Program-made: the position numbers and the translations under genes
Notes under the pieces: generated by a model
What the model was told of the DNA's origin: nothing
What the model saw: the letters and a program-made list of their open reading frames with translations, nothing else
Databases searched by the model: none
Source: Skermanella sp. TT6
GTDB lineage: Bacteria; Pseudomonadota; Alphaproteobacteria; Azospirillales; Azospirillaceae
Length of the DNA: 64,000 bases
Assembly: GCF_016653635.2 (NCBI RefSeq)
Contig: NZ_CP067420.1
Coordinates: 4,614,001 to 4,678,000, forward strand
Direction of reading: 5' to 3'
Shown: piece by piece, positions 1-9,175 of the stretch
Position numbering within the stretch: the stretch's first letter is position 1
How the letters are laid out: each line of letters opens with the position of its first letter

Positions 1-141
1 CGACAGGCAGTTCCGGCAGAACCCCGTCAGGTTCATCATGTCGATGTTCTGCACGTCGGTGCGGTTGCGCAGGTGCTCGACCAGCTGCCGGAAGGCCGCG
101 GCCTCAAGCTCGGTGCGCGTGCGTTCGTCCAGTTCGGTCAT
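1..141 (-). CDS. DUF1244 family protein (partial, N-terminal 47 residues)
   Basis: The gene runs off the left edge of the window, so only the first 47 residues are visible. It starts with MTELDERTRTELE and contains NLTGFCRNCLS, which resembles the conserved two-cysteine core of the small DUF1244 family, usually about 100 residues long. That family is found in proteobacteria and has no firmly known function. The ATG at 141 is the only good start in frame. The gene lies downstream of the YbdK-type gene on the same strand, with 129 bases between them. Confidence 0.7.
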   Translation of the reverse strand, partial: MTELDERTRTELEAAAFRQLVEHLRNRTDVQNIDMMNLTGFCRNCLS

Positions 142-161
142 CGTCGTCCACTCCCCAAAGC

Positions 162-181
162 GCTTCCGACCAAGCGGAAGC
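162..181. other. 7-bp inverted repeat between the DUF1244 and YbdK genes
   Basis: GCTTCCG at 162-168 and CGGAAGC at 175-181 form a perfect 7-bp stem with a 6-base loop. No T run follows on either strand, so it is not a classical terminator. It could be an mRNA hairpin in the leader of the DUF1244 gene or chance. Confidence 0.3.
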
Positions 182-270
182 CGTCGGCCTGACATGGCAT
201 CGCCCGGCGCCGGGTGCAACCGCCTCGTCGCCCACGGTCCGGCTCGGGCAATCCCTCGTCGCCGCCCCCT

Positions 271-1425
271 TCAGCCCCCCGCCGCCGGCTCCAGCCCGTG
301 CAGGGTCTCGCCGATCAGCCAGTCCACCACCAGCTTCAGCGCGTCCTCCGCCGTGGCGCCGGCCGCCAGCGCCTCCTGGTAGACGGCGACCTGCCGGTGG
401 GCGCTGGTGCCCCGGGCCACGATGCCCCGGGCGTTCTCGATCGCCTCGACGCAGCCCAGCGCCTCGGCGTCCTCGCGCAGCAGGCCGATCAGCTCCTCCA
501 GCAGCTCGCCATAGGGGACGATGCCGCCCCGGCCGAAATCGATCAGGCCGGCATCGAAGCCGTAGCGCTGCGCCCGCCAGCGGTTCTCCTCCAGCAGCAG
601 GTTGCGGTAGCGCCGCCACGCGACGTTGCCCCGGCGCAGCCGCCACAGCATGCGCAGCAGGCAGACATAGAAGGCGGCGACGGTCAGCGTGTCGTCCAGC
701 CGGGTGCAGATGTCGCTGATCCGCATCTCCAGCGTCGGGAACCGGCCCGACGGGCGGATGTCCCACCACAGCTTGGTCGCGTCCTCGATCACCCCGGCAT
801 CGACCAGCGCGCCGACCTGCTGCTGGAACTCGCCGAAGCTCTGGTATTCCTCCGGCATGCCCGTGCGGGGCAGCTCGTTCCAGACCGCCAGCCGATAGCT
901 CTTCAGCCCGCTGTCCTGCCCCTGCCAGAAGGGCGAGGAGGTGGACAGCGCCAGCAGATGGGGCAGGAAGTAGCGCACCTGGTTCATCAGGTCGATGCGC
1001 AGGTTCTCGTCCTCGATCCCGGCATGGACATGCATGCCGCAGATCATCAGCCGCCGGGCCGGCGCCCCGATGTCGCGGGCCAGCATGTTGTAGCGGTCGC
1101 GGTTGGTGTGCTTCTGCGGCAGCCAGACCGCGAACGGGTGGGTCGAGGCCGCGATCGGCGCCAGCCCGTAGCGGTCCGCCACGTCGGCGACCGAACGGCG
1201 CAGCCGGGCCAGTTCGGTCCGCGCCTCCGACAGGTCGGCGCAGACGCGGGTGCCGATCTCGATCTGGCAGCGCAGGAACTCGGGATGGACCTGCTCGGGC
1301 GCCACGGCGGCGCACGCCTCCAGCATGTCCTCGGGCGGGTCGGGCACGATATCGCGGGTCTGCCGGTCTACCAGCAGGTATTCCTCTTCGATGCCGAGCG
1401 TGAAGCTGGGGGCCGGTGCAGCCAT
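271..1425 (-). CDS. Carboxylate-amine ligase, YbdK family (glutamate-cysteine ligase type 2)
   Basis: A 384-residue protein that opens with the family signature GIEEEYLLVD (residues 11-20). It also has the ICGMHVHAGIED metal/ATP-site region and SSPFWQGQDSGLKSYR typical of the GCS2 fold. Members ligate an amine to a carboxylate at the expense of ATP. E. coli YbdK has weak glutamate-cysteine ligase activity, and the true substrate in most bacteria is unknown. The length matches the family (about 370-400). It lies 5 bases downstream of the N-formylglutamate amidohydrolase gene on the same strand, so the two are probably cotranscribed. That pairing hints at a role with glutamyl or formyl-glutamyl compounds, which is inference. 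Confidence 0.9.
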   Translation of the reverse strand: MAAPAPSFTLGIEEEYLLVDRQTRDIVPDPPEDMLEACAAVAPEQVHPEFLRCQIEIGTRVCADLSEARTELARLRRSVADVADRYGLAPIAASTHPFAVWLPQKHTNRDRYNMLARDIGAPARRLMICGMHVHAGIEDENLRIDLMNQVRYFLPHLLALSTSSPFWQGQDSGLKSYRLAVWNELPRTGMPEEYQSFGEFQQQVGALVDAGVIEDATKLWWDIRPSGRFPTLEMRISDICTRLDDTLTVAAFYVCLLRMLWRLRRGNVAWRRYRNLLLEENRWRAQRYGFDAGLIDFGRGGIVPYGELLEELIGLLREDAEALGCVEAIENARGIVARGTSAHRQVAVYQEALAAGATAEDALKLVVDWLIGETLHGLEPAAGG

Positions 1426-1430
1426 GATCC

Positions 1431-2252
1431 TCAGAAGTGCTGGATGCGATACAAATTAGGGTCGGCCAGGACCTCGTCCAGGGCCTCGCCCAGGATGCCG
1501 GCCCACTCGGCGGCACCATGGCGGGTGTCGATCAGGTCCTGGCGGATCTCCACCAGCAGATGGGGCAGCCCCGGCGCCACCGCATGGCGGTCGATGGTCG
1601 ATCCCTCCGTGCCCTTGCCGGTATAGGGCTCGTTGTCGCCCACCACCAGGCGGGCGTCGGCCCGGAGCCGTTCCATCGCCGGCACCGGCATGCGGGGATC
1701 GCGGTCCCACAGGATGCCGATATGCCAGGGCCGCTCGATACCGTTCATCACGGGGGTGAAGCTGTGGATCGACACGACCGCCGGAACCTGCCCGCGTTCG
1801 CGCAGCCGGTCGATCTCGGCGTCCACGGTGGAGTGATAGGGCCAGAACAGCCCGTCCACCCGCTGCGCCGCCTCCGCCGGGTCCAGCGCCCGGTTGCCCG
1901 GCACCACCACGCCGTCGCTGATCACCGGGATCGAGGTCGGGTCGTCCAGGTCGCGGTTGAGGTCGATGATCAGGCGGGAATAGCCGGACAGCACGGCCGC
2001 CGCGTCCCAGCGCTCCACCAGCGCCCGGGTCACGTCGGCGGCGCCGATGTCGTACGCGATGTGCCGGGACAGCGCCGTCTCGTCCAGCCCCAGCGTCCCC
2101 AGCGACGCGGGCATGGCGTTGGAGGCGTGGTCGCACAGCAGCAGGACCGGCGCGCGGCCTTCGCGGTTCAGGACCGTCACCGGCGGAGGGTCGCCGGGTC
2201 CGAGCAGCGGCGGCATCGCCGCGGGCTTGGGAGCCGTGGAGGAAGCAGACAT
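1431..2252 (-). CDS. N-formylglutamate amidohydrolase family protein
   Basis: A 273-residue cytoplasmic protein with the family's metal-binding motif LLLCDHASN near the N terminus, then DIGAADVTRALVERWDA and the VVSIHSFTPV segment. These match the N-formylglutamate deformylase/HutG-type family, which hydrolyses N-formyl-L-glutamate at the end of one histidine-degradation route. Related members act on other N-acyl amino acids. No other hut genes are visible, so the substrate is uncertain. I chose the ATG at 2252 because a GTGAGG-like ribosome site precedes it. An in-frame start 48 bases further upstream would add a tail without obvious family character. It is likely first in a two-gene unit with the YbdK-type ligase. 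Confidence 0.85.
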   Translation of the reverse strand: MSASSTAPKPAAMPPLLGPGDPPPVTVLNREGRAPVLLLCDHASNAMPASLGTLGLDETALSRHIAYDIGAADVTRALVERWDAAAVLSGYSRLIIDLNRDLDDPTSIPVISDGVVVPGNRALDPAEAAQRVDGLFWPYHSTVDAEIDRLRERGQVPAVVSIHSFTPVMNGIERPWHIGILWDRDPRMPVPAMERLRADARLVVGDNEPYTGKGTEGSTIDRHAVAPGLPHLLVEIRQDLIDTRHGAAEWAGILGEALDEVLADPNLYRIQHF

Positions 2253-2416
2253 GACCCTCACTATACCCGAAACGACGCGCGGCGAAATGCCCCGCGACAC
2301 CGAAACCGGGGAGCATGGCCGCCCTGACGAAATCCTCCCTTGCCACGGCGCCCCCGCCGGGTGTCCATGCGCATCCCGCCCGTCTCTTCGGACCCGCTTC
2401 CCCCGGAACCCTCCCG

Positions 2417-3361
2417 ATGCCCAGCACCCCTCCGGCCACGTCCCGGGCCACGCCCCAAGGCCTCTCCCCCGCCGCCCTCGCGGCGGACCGAGCCGCGCGC
2501 ATCGCGCTGGCCGCGCTGCTGGTCGGCGCGCTGGGCATCGCCCTGTCGCCGATCTTCGTCCGGCTGAGCGAGATCGGGCCGACCGCGACGGCGTTCTGGC
2601 GCATCGGCTTCGCGATGCCGGTGCTGCTGGTCTGGCTGGCCCTGGAAGGCCGCGGCACGGCGGCGCCCCGGCGTCCCTCGACCCGGCGGGACTATCTGCG
2701 GCTGACCTGGGCCGGCCTGTTCTTCGCGGGGGACTTGGCGGTCTGGCACTGGTCGATCCAGTTCACCTCGGTCGCCAACTCGACCCTGCTCGCCAACTTC
2801 GCGCCGATCTTCGTCACGCTGGTGTCCTGGGCGGTGTTCAAGGAACGCTTCTCGCGGACCTTCATCGCCGGGCTGGCGCTGGCGATCGGCGGCGCCGTCG
2901 TGCTGATGGGCGAAAGCCTGAACCTCAGCCTCAGCCACCTGTTCGGCGACGCGCTGGGCGTCGTCACGGCCATGTTCTACGCGGGCTACATCCTGTCGGT
3001 CGGCCGGCTCCGGGCGGAGTTCTCGACCGCCACCATCATGACCTGGACCGGGCTGGTCACCGGCCTGACCCTGATGCCCCTGGCCCTGCTGTCGGGCGAA
3101 AGCCTGGTCGCCCCCAGCCTCTACGGCTGGCTGGTGCTGGCAGGACTCGGCGTGATCAGCCATGCCGGCGGGCAGAGCCTGATCGCCTACGCCCTGGCCC
3201 ACCTGCCGCCGGCCTTCTCCTCGGTCAGCCTGCTCCTGCAACCCGCCGCCGCCGGCGTGTTCGCCTGGATCCTGCTGGACGAACCGCTGAGCGCCTGGCA
3301 GGCCGCCGGCGCCGCCATCGTCCTGGCCGGCATCTTCATCGCCCGCCGCGGCAGCCGGTAG
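2417..3361 (+). CDS. EamA-type (DMT superfamily) membrane transporter
   Basis: About 314 residues forming ten hydrophobic helices in two repeated EamA halves. The first half includes the segment SPIFVRLSEIGPTATAFWR. The second half ends with LLLQPAAAGVFAWILLDEPL, the typical glutamate/proline motif of the last repeat. Members export metabolites, amino acids or drugs across the inner membrane; the substrate cannot be read from sequence. The start is uncertain. The ATG at 2417 gives the usual length, while an ATG at 2315 preceded by GGGGAGC would add 34 residues rich in Pro and Ala. It is divergent from the amidohydrolase gene. Confidence 0.85.
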   Translation: MPSTPPATSRATPQGLSPAALAADRAARIALAALLVGALGIALSPIFVRLSEIGPTATAFWRIGFAMPVLLVWLALEGRGTAAPRRPSTRRDYLRLTWAGLFFAGDLAVWHWSIQFTSVANSTLLANFAPIFVTLVSWAVFKERFSRTFIAGLALAIGGAVVLMGESLNLSLSHLFGDALGVVTAMFYAGYILSVGRLRAEFSTATIMTWTGLVTGLTLMPLALLSGESLVAPSLYGWLVLAGLGVISHAGGQSLIAYALAHLPPAFSSVSLLLQPAAAGVFAWILLDEPLSAWQAAGAAIVLAGIFIARRGSR

Positions 3362-3380
3362 GGGGCTGGAGCCGCACCGT

Positions 3381-3399
3381 GTTGCGCCCATGGCGCAAC
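3381..3399. terminator. Possible bidirectional hairpin between convergent genes
   Basis: GTTGCGC (3381-3387) and GCGCAAC (3393-3399) make a perfect 7-bp stem with a 5-base loop, just after the EamA gene. The convergent flagellar-fusion gene ends at 3447. There is no clear T tract. A second, weaker GGATC/GATCC inverted pair follows within 30 bases. A terminator function is plausible from position only. Confidence 0.35.
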
Positions 3400-3446
3400 G
3401 CATCGGATCAGCCGCCTCGGGCGGATCCACCTAATTGGGTACGGCT

Positions 3447-5012
3447 CTACAGCAATTCCTCGACCGCCACGGCGATCCGGTCCTCGACGATGACGATCTG
3501 TCCTTTGGCGACCGGCCGGTCGTTGACCAGGATATCGACCTGCTCGTCTACCCGGCGATCCAGTTCGAGAACCGCACCCCGGCCGATCCGCAGCAGGTCC
3601 GAGATCGACATGTCGATACCGCCGAGCACGACCGAAATGCGCAACCTGACCTCGCCCAGCGCCGCGAGATCCAGTTTCGGACCGGCCGCGGCCGGTCCCG
3701 GTTCCACCTCGCCCATCCGGGACCGGCCCAAGTTTTCGGCCATGCTCTGACCCTCTCCAGCGAAGGAAACCCGATCCACTTCCAGTGTCCGGAGATCGCG
3801 GCGTCCGCCGATACGGCCGACGGCGACGGTGACGCCGCCGGACTCAGCCCGGATCAGGCCCCGCAGAGGTACCAGGCTGCCGCGCTTCCAGGCCGCCACG
3901 TCGGCCAGTTTCGACGTCACGCCGTCGGCAAAGACTCGCAGCCGGGCATCGGCCTTCAGCAGGTGATCCCGCATGGCTTTCGCCCAGTATGGATCGTCGC
4001 CGAACTTGTCGCCCTCGAACGGGCGGGAAAGTCGGGCACGGACAGGCTCCAGCGCCGCGCACGGCAACACCAGGTCGAAGCCGCCAGTGCCCTGCCCGAG
4101 ACGGAAATCGATCACGATGGCCGTATTGGCCGGCCGGTCGATGGTGACGAACTGAGGTACGTCCAGCAACTCTTCCAGCTCGAAGCGGCCAGGCGCGATC
4201 GGCTCCATCGCGGTTTCCAGTCCGGCGAGCAGAGTTTCGCAGAAGATCGCGAAGGCTGCGCGCTCCAGTTCCGTGGAAGCTCCGACCGGATCGAGCCTCG
4301 GCGGATCCGGATCGCCGAGCATCAGGTCGGCGATCTGGCCGACCGTCGCCGGATCTGCGGTCAGCATCCCGTAATGGTCCCAATCGACGCAGCGGAAGAC
4401 CCCGAAAATGCGCCGTTTCCGGTCCGGGCCATGCAGATAATCGCCGGACCGTACCGCCCGAATCGCTTGCAGCGACAGGACGGACCGCAGGCCGCACAGG
4501 TCCGCCAGGCTGGCCTGGAACAGTCGAACAAACCGGTCCAGAGCCACCTCCAACATGGGAAGCCGGCCGACCGATACGGTGCTGTTGTTGACCAGGGCCT
4601 GAATGCCGCGCGTCACGGCAGGACCGGGCTGGTCGTCGGCAAGATCGGCTTCCGCTTCCGCTTCCGACTCCTCGGCGCCGGTCTGCTCGGGAGCAGGCGG
4701 GTTCCCGGGCAATGCCGCCAGAATGGACGCAAGGTGTCTTGCCGCTGGGCTTTCAGCGCGGCGGCGCACCCCGTCCGCAACCGACCGTTCCAGCCGTTCA
4801 CGGATATGTGACGCAAGGCCGCGGGACCGCCGCATCCTACCAAGCACCTGTGCCTGCCGCTCCGTCGCCATTTCGCCAAGGATCGCGGCAGCGCGCTCGG
4901 GCCGCACCATGAACAGCACCGCCGCGACGGCCTGGGGTCGTTCGGTCATCAAGTATTCGGCGATCAATTCGTTGGGCTGATCAATCAAACCGTTCCGGGC
5001 GATATCCGCCAT
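3447..5012 (-). CDS. FliG(middle)-FliM-FliN fusion, flagellar motor switch-like protein
   Basis: A 521-residue protein that appears to carry three switch-complex modules in one chain. Residues about 13-85 resemble the FliG middle domain: TERPQAVAAVLF matches the EHPQ motif that contacts FliM, followed by PERAAAILGEM. A Glu/Ala-rich linker spans about 105-130. Residues about 150-345 resemble the FliM core (LPMLEVALDRFVRLFQASL, then the FDLVLPCAALEPVRARL segment). One SpoA-like domain lies at about 355-430 and a second FliN-type SpoA domain at 447-521 (GEVRLRISVVLGGIDMS). The FliM N-terminal CheY-binding motif and the FliG C-terminal torque helix are not seen. No other flagellar gene is nearby. 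I chose the ATG at 5012 because upstream in-frame sequence loses family character; no strong ribosome site was found. Confidence 0.75.
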   Translation of the reverse strand: MADIARNGLIDQPNELIAEYLMTERPQAVAAVLFMVRPERAAAILGEMATERQAQVLGRMRRSRGLASHIRERLERSVADGVRRRAESPAARHLASILAALPGNPPAPEQTGAEESEAEAEADLADDQPGPAVTRGIQALVNNSTVSVGRLPMLEVALDRFVRLFQASLADLCGLRSVLSLQAIRAVRSGDYLHGPDRKRRIFGVFRCVDWDHYGMLTADPATVGQIADLMLGDPDPPRLDPVGASTELERAAFAIFCETLLAGLETAMEPIAPGRFELEELLDVPQFVTIDRPANTAIVIDFRLGQGTGGFDLVLPCAALEPVRARLSRPFEGDKFGDDPYWAKAMRDHLLKADARLRVFADGVTSKLADVAAWKRGSLVPLRGLIRAESGGVTVAVGRIGGRRDLRTLEVDRVSFAGEGQSMAENLGRSRMGEVEPGPAAAGPKLDLAALGEVRLRISVVLGGIDMSISDLLRIGRGAVLELDRRVDEQVDILVNDRPVAKGQIVIVEDRIAVAVEELL

Positions 5013-5189
5013 GACGATCACCGACCAAGGGTTTTCCTTTCGACACCCTGGATTCATTTTATTAAAATCTACGAAACGCGGTGATCCGATCGTATCCTGG
5101 GCTGACTCAACCCTCTGGCGGAACGCCCGGTCTGGTATTACCATGCCAACCCCTATCGAACGAAGATCCGGCCCGGAGGAAGGCGCAAA

Positions 5190-5966
5190 GTGACCGAGAC
5201 GAGCGAAGCGGCCGAACCCGCCGCCAAGGCCGGCGCGGACCGGGTTTCCGACAGGGTCGCGACCAAGCTCCTGGACATGATCGCCCGCGGCGAGCTGACG
5301 CCCGGCCAGCGGCTCCCGGGGGAGCGGCAGCTTGCCGAGCAGATGCAGGTCAGCCGGGTGTCGGTCCGGGCCGCCCTGCAGCAGCTCAAGACCCAAGGCT
5401 TCCTGGCCGCGGTCCAGGGCGGCGGCACGCGGGTGCTCTCGACCGCCGGCGACATGGACCCGGCCCTGACCGAGATGATCCGGGTCAAGTTCGACAATCT
5501 GTACGACCTGGCCGAGATCCGCGTGATCCTGGAATCCTGGGCGGCCCGGCGGGCAGCGGTCAACGCCACGCCCGAGCAGGTGGCCGAGATCGGCCGGACC
5601 GTGGTCGCCATGGCCCAGCCGTCGCGCGGCAAGCTGCGGGCGACCGACGACGTGGATTTCCACATCGCGATCGGCAAGGCAGCGGGCAGCCCGGTCTACA
5701 TGCACATCCTGTCCGTCATCCGCGACACGCTGACCCAGATGCTGGAGTTCCACCGGCACGAGCTGTTCGAGCGGTCCGAGGACAAGGTCGTGCTGGCCCA
5801 GCACCGGGCGATCCACCGCGCCATCGACCGGCACGATCCCGACGCCGCCGCGGCCGCCATGACGGCCCACCTGACCTGGGTGCTCGACCACTACCACGCA
5901 GCCCGGCGCCGCCGCGACGAGGCCGGCGCGGAAAAGCCGCCGGTGGCGGACGCCCCCGCCGGATAG
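5190..5966 (+). CDS. FadR-subfamily GntR transcriptional regulator
   Basis: A 258-residue regulator starting at a GTG with a strong GGAGGA ribosome site 9 bases upstream. The winged-helix domain covers about residues 20-85 (GQRLPGERQLAEQMQVSRVS). A C-terminal FCD effector domain covers about 100-240, with metal-ligand-type residues in DVDFHIAIGKAAG, QHRAIHRAI and MTAHL. FCD regulators usually bind small carboxylic acids and repress nearby catabolic genes. The next gene is convergent and the upstream neighbour divergent, so the target is not evident. It may regulate itself or genes elsewhere. Confidence 0.9.
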   Translation: MTETSEAAEPAAKAGADRVSDRVATKLLDMIARGELTPGQRLPGERQLAEQMQVSRVSVRAALQQLKTQGFLAAVQGGGTRVLSTAGDMDPALTEMIRVKFDNLYDLAEIRVILESWAARRAAVNATPEQVAEIGRTVVAMAQPSRGKLRATDDVDFHIAIGKAAGSPVYMHILSVIRDTLTQMLEFHRHELFERSEDKVVLAQHRAIHRAIDRHDPDAAAAAMTAHLTWVLDHYHAARRRRDEAGAEKPPVADAPAG

Positions 5967-5972
5967 GCCGCC

Positions 5973-6788
5973 TCAGTCCCGACCCTGCGGGGCCGAGCCG
6001 CCCAGCGCCCGGGTGATCTCCCCGGCGGCGCGGACGACCAGCGCTCCCAGTTCGGCGATCCGCCCGTCGGGGATCCGGACGGCAGGGCCGGAGATCGACA
6101 GGGCGCAGAGCGGCCGTCCGTGCTCGTCATGGATCGCGGCCGCCACGCAGCGCAGCCCGACCGAGTGCTCCTCGTCGTCGACGGCGTAGCCGCGCCTCCG
6201 GGTTTCCGCCAGGTCCCTCGCGAGGTCGTCCGGACCGGTCAGCGTCCGGTCGGTGATCCGCCTCAGCGGCAGGCCCTCCAGCACGGCGAGCGCCTCCTCC
6301 TCCGGCAAGGCCGCGAGCATGGCCTTGCCGACGCCCGAGCAGTAGAGCGGCGCCCGCGTGCCCGGCTGGGACAGGGCGCGCATCATCTCCCGGCATTCGA
6401 CCTGGGTCAGGATGACCGCCTCGCCCTTGTCCTCGACCGCGAGGTTGACGGTCTCGCCCGACTCCTCCATCAGGCGCCGCATGACCGGGCGCGCGATCAC
6501 GGCATGGTTCCGCCGGCGCAGGAAGGCGCCGCCCACCGTGAAGGCCTGCACGCCGATGAACCAGCGTCCCCGGTCCTCGTCGAACGCGGCATAGCCCCGC
6601 TGCTCCAGGTTCTTGAGCAGGCGGTGCGCGGTGCTGGGCGGCTGGCCCGTCAAGGCCGCCAGCTCGGCCGAGCCGATTCCGTCCCCGGCCGCCGCGATGC
6701 ATTCCAGCAGGTCGAGCGACCGGCTCAGCGCCTGGACCGGGCCGGCCGCCTCCGCCCTGGTCCCCTGTTGCCCGTGATCCCCGTCCAA
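5973..6788 (-). CDS. IclR family transcriptional regulator
   Basis: A 271-residue protein with an N-terminal winged helix-turn-helix at about residues 20-82 (SLDLLECIAAAGDGIGSAEL, then PPSTAHRLLKNLEQRGY) and a C-terminal IclR ligand-binding domain with the SVGLRCVAAAI region. The start is a TTG at 6788 preceded by GGAG at a good distance. The gene is convergent with the GntR gene with only 6 bases between stops. Such regulators commonly control aromatic or glyoxylate catabolism. Downstream of its own start lies the CHASE2 operon, transcribed the same way, so no target operon is visible here. Confidence 0.9.
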   Translation of the reverse strand: MDGDHGQQGTRAEAAGPVQALSRSLDLLECIAAAGDGIGSAELAALTGQPPSTAHRLLKNLEQRGYAAFDEDRGRWFIGVQAFTVGGAFLRRRNHAVIARPVMRRLMEESGETVNLAVEDKGEAVILTQVECREMMRALSQPGTRAPLYCSGVGKAMLAALPEEEALAVLEGLPLRRITDRTLTGPDDLARDLAETRRRGYAVDDEEHSVGLRCVAAAIHDEHGRPLCALSISGPAVRIPDGRIAELGALVVRAAGEITRALGGSAPQGRD

Positions 6789-6881
6789 AGCCGCTCCGCC
6801 GTCTGTGAAACCCGTCCGCCTTGTGTAAGGGCTGCCGCGGACCGGCGCAACCGGTCGAAACGTCGGCCCTCCTCCGCCCGG

Positions 6882-9173
6882 TCATTCGAACAGGCGGCCC
6901 GGCATGGTCAGGCGCACCCGGTGGCCGGGCGGCCCCGCCGTTTCCGGCGAAGCCTCGAGCTGGGATGCCAGGGCGGCCAGCAGGGTCCGGCCGATGCCGG
7001 CGGCCCTCCCCGCGTCGAGGGGAAGCCCTACGCCGTCATCCGCGACGTCCAGCACGACCGTGCCGTCCCGCCGCTCCAGGCGCACCGTCATCAGGCCCCG
7101 CCGCCCTTCGGGGAAGGCGAATTTCAGGCTGTTGCACAGGAGCTCGTGGATCGTCAGGCCCAGCGGCAGCGCGGTCTCGATGTGGCAATGCAGGGCGTCC
7201 ACGCGGACATCCAGGGAAATCCGCCCGTCGTCCAGACGCGGGTCGGCGAGCGACCGGCACAGCCGGTCCACCTGGGCCGCGATGTCGATCCGCGCCAGAT
7301 CGCCGGAAAAGGCCAGCTGCTCGTGTATCCGCCCCAGCACCAGCAGCCGGTCCTGGATGGCGGACAGTCGCTCCAGCGCCGTCGCGTCGGTCAGGAACGA
7401 TTTCTCCAGCGCGATGATCCCCCAGATCCCTTGCAGGTTGTTCCTGACCCGGTGGTGGATTTCCCGAAGCAGCGCCTCGTTGTCGGCGAGCGCCCGGGAC
7501 AGCCGGTTCTGGGCCAGCTTCCGCCGGGTGATGTCGCGGCCGACCAGGACGGCCGAGTCGGCGTCGAGCATGCCGACCGCCAGTTCCAGGAACATCGGCG
7601 CCCCGCAGGGGCGTGCCGTCTCCACCTCGACCGGCGGCGTCGGCCGGCCCTCGAGGCGCTGCCGGATGAGCAGTTCCAGGTCCTGCGGGGACAGGCCGAA
7701 CAGCGGGCCGGCGCCCCGCCCGGCCAGCACCGCCGGCGGAAGCGCCGCGAGCGCCGCGGCCGCCGCGTTGCAGGACTGGATCGCCCCGGCGCCGGACACC
7801 GTCACGATCGGGTCTGGGCTGGCATCCACCACCTGCCCCATCAGGCGGTCGCCCCGGCGCCGGTTGGCCCGCTCCCGCCGCCGGTCCGCGATGCCGGCCG
7901 CCACAGGGGCCAGCCCCGCCGCGAGGACCGGCAGCGTCCAGTCCAGCAGCAGGCCTTCCGACCGCAGGACCAGCAGGGCCGACCCCGCCAGGATCGCCGC
8001 CAGGACGAGGGCGGCTCCGAACCGTGCCCGGCGGCTCGCCGGGAGGCCGGCCGCGAGCACGCAGCCCAGGGCCGCCAGGGTCTCCAGGATGCCGGCAAGG
8101 GCCGGCCGGTGCAGCCAACGCCCGGCCAACAGGTCGCCGATCATGGCGGCCTCCAGGACCGGGGCGGGAACGGGCCGGTCCGCGGCGGCGGTCCGCCATG
8201 CGCTCCCGATACCCTGGGCGGACACGCCGACCACGGCGATACGCCCCTCCAGCACGCCCGCGCCGGCGGACGGGCCTGGGCCGAGCAGGTCGGCGGCGCG
8301 GACGACCGGCACGCCGTCCAGGCCGCACAGCCGGGGGCGGAACCAGCCGTCCGCATCGACCGGAACGCGCAGCGCGCCGACGCGCACGGCCTTTAGCCCG
8401 CCCCGTCCGGCCTCGACCAGGAATCCGGATGCCTGCCCGACGATCCTGGCCGTCTCCGGTCCCAACCCGGCCAGCAGCCGGCCGCCCGCCCGGAGCACGG
8501 CGGCGAACCGGCGCACGACGCCGTCCGCGTCGACGGCCAGCGCGGTGACTCCGGCACCCGCCGCGGTGTCCTGCAAGACCGGCAGGTTGTCGATCACCCC
8601 GGCATGCCCGGGCAGACTCAAGCCGGCGGCCGGCCCGATCAGGCCGAAACGCCCCTGGACGCCGGCCGGAACCACCTCTTCGGCAGACCCCGCCTCGCGG
8701 CGCAGCGCCCGGGCGAGAACGACCGGAACGCCGCGCAGGGACTCGGCGAACACCCGGTCGGTGTCCGGCAGGTCGGCCAGGATGCCGGAGACGCCGGCCG
8801 GCAGGTCCGGCACGCTGGCGAAGCGCGGCGGCGACCAGCGGTCCGGCTCCGCGAAGACCACGGTGAAGACGACCGCCTCGGCGCCGCGCTGCCTCATCCG
8901 TTCGACCAGGCGGGCCATGGCCGCGCGCGGCCAGGGCCATTGCCCGGCCGCCTCCAGGCTGGCATCGTCGATATCGACGGCCACGACGCGCCCGGGGTGT
9001 GCGGGCCGCGGACAGAAGGCGGCGGCGAGATCGAACGCCTGGAGGCGCATCGCTTCCAGCGGCAGCGGATCGGCCCAGCGCAAGGCCAGCAGGCACGCGG
9101 CCAACGCGGCGGCGGCCGTCAACCTGGCATGGCGGCCAGGGTCCGGCCCGGGCATGCTCAGGATCGCCGCCAT
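6882..9173 (-). CDS. CHASE2-PAS sensor histidine kinase (HisKA_2 type)
   Basis: A 763-residue membrane kinase. After an N-terminal membrane helix comes a periplasmic CHASE2 domain (to about residue 340; VVAVDIDDASLEAAGQWPWP and the MARLVERM region are typical). Several transmembrane helices lie between about 355 and 430 and a PAS domain starts near 445. A HisKA_2 phosphoacceptor region lies near 568 (LREIHHRVRNNLQG), and an HATPase domain with DVADDGVGLPLDAG ends the chain. It should sense an envelope signal and autophosphorylate on the His of REIHHR. It starts 2 bases after the stop of the OmpA-like gene, so it is the third gene of the fecR-domain/OmpA/CHASE2 operon. No cognate response regulator is adjacent. 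Confidence 0.9.
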   Translation of the reverse strand: MAAILSMPGPDPGRHARLTAAAALAACLLALRWADPLPLEAMRLQAFDLAAAFCPRPAHPGRVVAVDIDDASLEAAGQWPWPRAAMARLVERMRQRGAEAVVFTVVFAEPDRWSPPRFASVPDLPAGVSGILADLPDTDRVFAESLRGVPVVLARALRREAGSAEEVVPAGVQGRFGLIGPAAGLSLPGHAGVIDNLPVLQDTAAGAGVTALAVDADGVVRRFAAVLRAGGRLLAGLGPETARIVGQASGFLVEAGRGGLKAVRVGALRVPVDADGWFRPRLCGLDGVPVVRAADLLGPGPSAGAGVLEGRIAVVGVSAQGIGSAWRTAAADRPVPAPVLEAAMIGDLLAGRWLHRPALAGILETLAALGCVLAAGLPASRRARFGAALVLAAILAGSALLVLRSEGLLLDWTLPVLAAGLAPVAAGIADRRRERANRRRGDRLMGQVVDASPDPIVTVSGAGAIQSCNAAAAALAALPPAVLAGRGAGPLFGLSPQDLELLIRQRLEGRPTPPVEVETARPCGAPMFLELAVGMLDADSAVLVGRDITRRKLAQNRLSRALADNEALLREIHHRVRNNLQGIWGIIALEKSFLTDATALERLSAIQDRLLVLGRIHEQLAFSGDLARIDIAAQVDRLCRSLADPRLDDGRISLDVRVDALHCHIETALPLGLTIHELLCNSLKFAFPEGRRGLMTVRLERRDGTVVLDVADDGVGLPLDAGRAAGIGRTLLAALASQLEASPETAGPPGHRVRLTMPGRLFE

Positions 9174-9175
9174 GA

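Noticed and set aside
104-1519. Alternative minus-strand frame over the YbdK-type gene
   Set aside because: Arg/Ala/Gly-rich with no motif; the neighbouring frame encodes the complete YbdK-family protein.
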